Shown piece by piece: positions 61,368 to 64,000 of a stretch of 64,000 bases of DNA. The notes below the pieces were generated by a model that made no database searches, had not been told where the DNA came from, and saw only the letters and a program-made list of their open reading frames with translations. The DNA lies in NCBI GenBank assembly GCA_907163375.1, contig CAJQUW010008956.1, positions 1-64,000 on the forward strand. The letters are read 5' to 3'. Positions within the stretch are counted from its first letter, which is position 1; every line of letters starts with the position of its first letter. The stretch is from Prostheceraeus crozeri. Its lineage: Eukaryota; Platyhelminthes; Polycladida; Euryleptidae. A program made the translations under genes and the position numbers.

Positions 61368-64000
61368 ATGGAAAATACCAAGTTTTATTGTGTCTTATGT
61401 AAAAAAAAGTTGCAAACAAAAAGAAGTTATCAATCTCATTTAAATAGTAAATTGCATTTACAAAATGTAGAACGAGTTGATGAAGGAAATATATTAAAAT
61501 TAAATAGTTATAAAAACTATCTAGAAACATTGCCTACTGATATAAAAGTTAAAAAAATGTTTGATGATTATTCACATTCGGAATATAAAAAAGTTTTTAA
61601 TAGTGAAGATGAGACCATACATGTGACATCGGAGATGTCTTCCAGGGCTTCGCCCGTACCAGATGGAAGATATTTATTTAGCGATACTGATGAATTTAAC
61701 GAAATAGATGAATTTGATGAAGCCTTAGCAAATATAAAATATTTATTTAATCAGTCTTTTGAATATAATGAAACCGATAAAACTTTTTCTGATATTCTAA
61801 CCAACTTTTATAATATATTTAAGAAATCTTTCAAATGTTATATGAATGTAGAAGTACTTTATACAAAAAATGGACCTGATGGAATTCCTGAAGAAATAAT
61901 ACAAGGACATTTTACAAATTCACAAGAAATACATAATGTAAATGATATACAACCCATATTTGAATCGATGATACTTAAATTAGAAAATTGTATAATTGAA
62001 GCCCAGTTACGTGAATCTGGTTGGAGATTTGTTAAAATAATATCTAAGAAAATAGTAATTGATAAATATAAAAATAATACTTGTGGTAGTTATGTTCCTT
62101 TACCTTTCAGTTCACCACAAATAATCAACATAAAAAATGAAGATGATTATTGTTTTCTGTGGAGTATTATAGCACATTTACATCCTGCAGAATATCATAA
62201 AGAAAGACTAAGTCATTATAATAAAGAAGAATACATAAATGAATTTGATCTCTCTGATGGCTTAGATGAATTTCCATATGATTATAATAGGTTAATAAAG
62301 TTTCATAAAAAGAATAAAAATTTAATAGAAGTAAATGTTTTTGAATTAAATGTGAATTATGTTTCTATTGGTAAAATTACTCCACTTTACTCAGATTCAA
62401 AAAAATTTTATTTGAATAATAAAAATTTATGTCAATCAGAAATAGTATATAATGATAGAGGAAATTACATGCATCATAATATTTTTTACCAAGGAAATAT
62501 AATATGTACTGAAAAATTTGAACTTGTTAAAACATTATCACCAATAATGATTAATCATAATAATTATAAAGGACGTACTGATGATTATAATTACAAATAT
62601 TCATCTTTATCCTCAGAATATCAACAAAAATTAGAAAATTTAAATAAAAGTTTACAAAAATGTAAAACAGATTATCAACAAACAAAAATATTAGTACAAG
62701 AATATGGCCATAAATATGAAAATAAGATAGAAACGATTCAAAAATTAAATGAAGAAAATAATGAATTAAATAATGAAGAAAATAAAGAATCGGCTAAAGC
62801 CAGAGGAGCTTCGCTCCGATTAAATGAATGTTTAAAAAAATGTCTACAACAATATAAAGAACAATATGATAAAGAATATATTTATCAGCTACAAATATTA
62901 AATCAAAATTATCATCAAAATACATTTAATATTACAAAAGAAATTAATGAAAAACATGAAATATATCAAGATAAATTTGTAAAATTAGAACAGTCAAAAC
63001 AACCAGCACAAGCGAATATATTATATTATCAGGGACATTTTATATTGTGTAAAGATGTTTCTATATTCACAAAAACTTCAGATAATACAAATTTTCCTTG
63101 TCTTCAATGTATGACAAGTTTTAGAACTAAAGAAGAAATGAATAGACATTTGGAGAATTGTCAACAAAACGAAGCAGTTCAAAATACTTTTCCTAAAGAT
63201 GATTATTTAGAATATAATAAATGGTATTTTAAAAATAAAGTACCCTTTACTATTTATTGTGATTTTGAAGCTTATAATGTTAATATGACACAAAATCGAA
63301 CGGAAAGTTCCAGGGCTTCACCCGATTCTGAAAATTATAATTCTGAAAATGGTACGGGCCAAGCCCTAGAACCTTCGGTTTTTAATTCTGAAAAAAGTGC
63401 ACCTGGAAAAAGTTCAGCTGAACAAAGTAAAGAAAAATATTTATTTGAACAAAAACCATTATGTTGGGGAATGTACATTCATTCAAATTATCCTGAATTA
63501 TTTAAATCAGAATATTTTCAATACTATGGTGAAGATAGTTCAGAAATGTTTACAAAGAAAGTAGAAGAATTACAAGGACGTTTTTCACAATTGCTTGAAA
63601 CAAATATACCGATGATGCCATTAACAGAAAAAGAAAAATTAAATTTTATTAATGAAACAAAATGTTATTACTGTGGAAGAGAATTTACAAAAAATTATAA
63701 AAATGGCAAAGGTAGATATCTTGATAGGCGAAGCGACGGCTCTGCCGTCAAGGTAAAAGATCATGATCATCTAAATGGATTATATAGAGGTGCAGCACAT
63801 AATTCTTGTAATCTTAATGCTAATAAATTTAAATATAACTTTGTTCCTTTATATTTCTATAATGGTTCTAAATATGATTTCCATCTAGTAATGAAAGATT
63901 TATTTTCATCTGAAAAATTACAACAACAACAAATAAATGTACTATGTAAAACAGAAGAAGAATATTTTTCAATGCAATTAGGTTGTATTAGAATTTTTGA
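61368..64000 (+). CDS. Protein-primed family B DNA polymerase, N-terminal part
   Basis: It is open from ATG 61368 to the window edge (877 codons so far). In order: a C2H2-type finger at residues 5-30 (FYCVLCKKKLQTKRSYQSHL); a conserved CFLWSIIAHLHP block near 262, seen in many Polinton polymerases; a long coiled-coil region at 410-560; a second Cys/His pair (CLQCMTSF...H) near 575; the exonuclease I motif YCDFEAY (Asp632); an endonuclease-VII-like zinc/HNH site from Cys766 (CYYCGREF ... VKDHDHLNG ... HNSCNLN); and the Exo II-type block FYNGSKYDFHLV. Polymerase motifs lie beyond the window. The type copies the element from a protein primer. Five palindromic inserts (61625, 62788, 63297, 63352, 63720) read through in frame. 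Confidence 0.9.
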   Translation, partial: MENTKFYCVLCKKKLQTKRSYQSHLNSKLHLQNVERVDEGNILKLNSYKNYLETLPTDIKVKKMFDDYSHSEYKKVFNSEDETIHVTSEMSSRASPVPDGRYLFSDTDEFNEIDEFDEALANIKYLFNQSFEYNETDKTFSDILTNFYNIFKKSFKCYMNVEVLYTKNGPDGIPEEIIQGHFTNSQEIHNVNDIQPIFESMILKLENCIIEAQLRESGWRFVKIISKKIVIDKYKNNTCGSYVPLPFSSPQIINIKNEDDYCFLWSIIAHLHPAEYHKERLSHYNKEEYINEFDLSDGLDEFPYDYNRLIKFHKKNKNLIEVNVFELNVNYVSIGKITPLYSDSKKFYLNNKNLCQSEIVYNDRGNYMHHNIFYQGNIICTEKFELVKTLSPIMINHNNYKGRTDDYNYKYSSLSSEYQQKLENLNKSLQKCKTDYQQTKILVQEYGHKYENKIETIQKLNEENNELNNEENKESAKARGASLRLNECLKKCLQQYKEQYDKEYIYQLQILNQNYHQNTFNITKEINEKHEIYQDKFVKLEQSKQPAQANILYYQGHFILCKDVSIFTKTSDNTNFPCLQCMTSFRTKEEMNRHLENCQQNEAVQNTFPKDDYLEYNKWYFKNKVPFTIYCDFEAYNVNMTQNRTESSRASPDSENYNSENGTGQALEPSVFNSEKSAPGKSSAEQSKEKYLFEQKPLCWGMYIHSNYPELFKSEYFQYYGEDSSEMFTKKVEELQGRFSQLLETNIPMMPLTEKEKLNFINETKCYYCGREFTKNYKNGKGRYLDRRSDGSAVKVKDHDHLNGLYRGAAHNSCNLNANKFKYNFVPLYFYNGSKYDFHLVMKDLFSSEKLQQQQINVLCKTEEEYFSMQLGCIRIF
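61625..61657. repeat. In-frame palindromic insert 1 in polymerase
   Basis: GACATCGGAGATGTC, then TTCCAGGGCTTCGCCCG. It encodes TSEMSSRASP, the same peptide and frame as the insert in the hydrophobic protein gene at 56313-56357. Confidence 0.8.
62788..62822. repeat. In-frame palindromic insert 2 in polymerase
   Basis: ATCGGCTAAAGCC, then AGAGGAGCTTCGCTCCGAT. It encodes ESAKARGASLRL inside the coiled-coil region. The sequence is identical to the non-coding copy at 51430-51462. Confidence 0.8.
63297..63328. repeat. In-frame palindromic insert 3 in polymerase
   Basis: TCGAACGGAAAGTTCC, then AGGGCTTCACCCGATT. It encodes RTESSRASPD shortly after the DFEAY exonuclease motif. The hairpin has one mismatch compared with the 60613 copy. 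Confidence 0.75.
63352..63381. repeat. In-frame palindromic insert 4 in polymerase, opposite orientation
   Basis: ACGGGCCAAGCCCTAGA, then ACCTTCGGTTT. The same family as insert 3 but reversed, and it still reads through without a stop as TGQALEPSV. Only about 25 nt separate the two, forming a larger inverted pair. Confidence 0.75.
63720..63752. repeat. In-frame palindromic insert 5 in polymerase
   Basis: CTTGA, AGGCGAAGCGACGGCTCTG, then CCGTCAAG: the outer CTTGA/TCAAG and inner GACGG/CCGTC pair. It encodes DRRSDGSAVK between the Cys pair and the DHDH of the endonuclease-VII-like site. Confidence 0.65.

Larger units (their letters stand above)
51800..64000. mobile_element. Copy B: Polinton/adintovirus-like element, runs off the window
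   Basis: It holds a family B polymerase, retroviral-type integrase, adenain-like protease, major-capsid-like protein and fibre-like protein, the gene set of Polintons/Mavericks and adintoviruses. It has a minus-strand virion/integration block flanked by plus-strand genes. The left boundary is not fixed (between about 51.75 and 52.2 kb) and the right end is outside. No packaging ATPase (Walker A) is seen inside the window. Several genes carry lesions, so it is an endogenous, at least partly inactive copy. Confidence 0.85.

Overview
The window looks like nuclear DNA from an invertebrate animal, probably marine. I cannot place the phylum. It is AT-rich, has no convincing multi-exon host gene, and is packed with decayed eukaryotic transposons: PIF/Harbinger, Penelope-like, Tc1/mariner, hAT, a CR1/Jockey-type LINE, piggyBac and MITE-like repeats. 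Stop codons follow the standard code. No prokaryotic gene organisation is visible.

From 1 to about 39.4 kb there are only transposon remnants in anonymous AT-rich sequence. In order: a Harbinger transposase relic (413-1020, -); Penelope GIY-YIG fragments (3.1-3.5 kb, and 4.3-4.8 kb inside an inverted repeat); a TIR-bounded MITE (5561-5833); a Tc1 fragment (8959-9190, -); a frameshifted hAT transposase (12267-13689, +); a LINE on the minus strand (about 14.9-18.9 kb); two inverted arrays of TGACGCAAGTC 7.8 kb apart (19.8 and 27.6 kb) that look like the ends of one large element; a near-perfect 950-bp Penelope palindrome (21570-22524); a decayed Tc1 (33.0-33.8 kb); and an RT tail (34.1-34.5 kb). 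Several hammerhead-ribozyme-like cores accompany the Penelope pieces.

From about 39.4 kb to the right edge lie two related Polinton/adintovirus-like elements in tandem. Copy A (39.5-51.1 kb) is a ruin with stops, internal deletions and an inverted, truncated polymerase. A piggyBac (42509-45415) has landed in its capsid gene. Copy B (about 51.8 kb to beyond 64 kb) is much better kept. Its order is: lead protein (+), adenain-like protease (+), PLA2-integrase fusion (-), small hydrophobic virion-type protein (-), major-capsid-like protein (-), small Ala/Gly-rich protein (-), fibre-like coiled-coil protein (-), possible sliding-clamp-like protein (+), and protein-primed family B DNA polymerase (+, running off the window). 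The minus-strand block is the likely virion and integration module. The plus-strand genes at the right are the likely replication module. Copy B is not intact: it has a premature stop, a frameshift, a lost start codon and a shortened integrase core.

The most unusual signal is a family of short GC-rich palindromes, often with TTCG loops, scattered through both elements. In copy B many sit inside protein-coding genes without breaking the frame. Copy A serves as an empty-site comparison for three of them: the inserts are 42, 48 and 30 nt, all multiples of three. Closely related versions encode the same peptide (TSEMSSRASP) in two unrelated proteins. This resembles the behaviour of Rickettsia palindromic elements, but here in an animal virus-like transposon.
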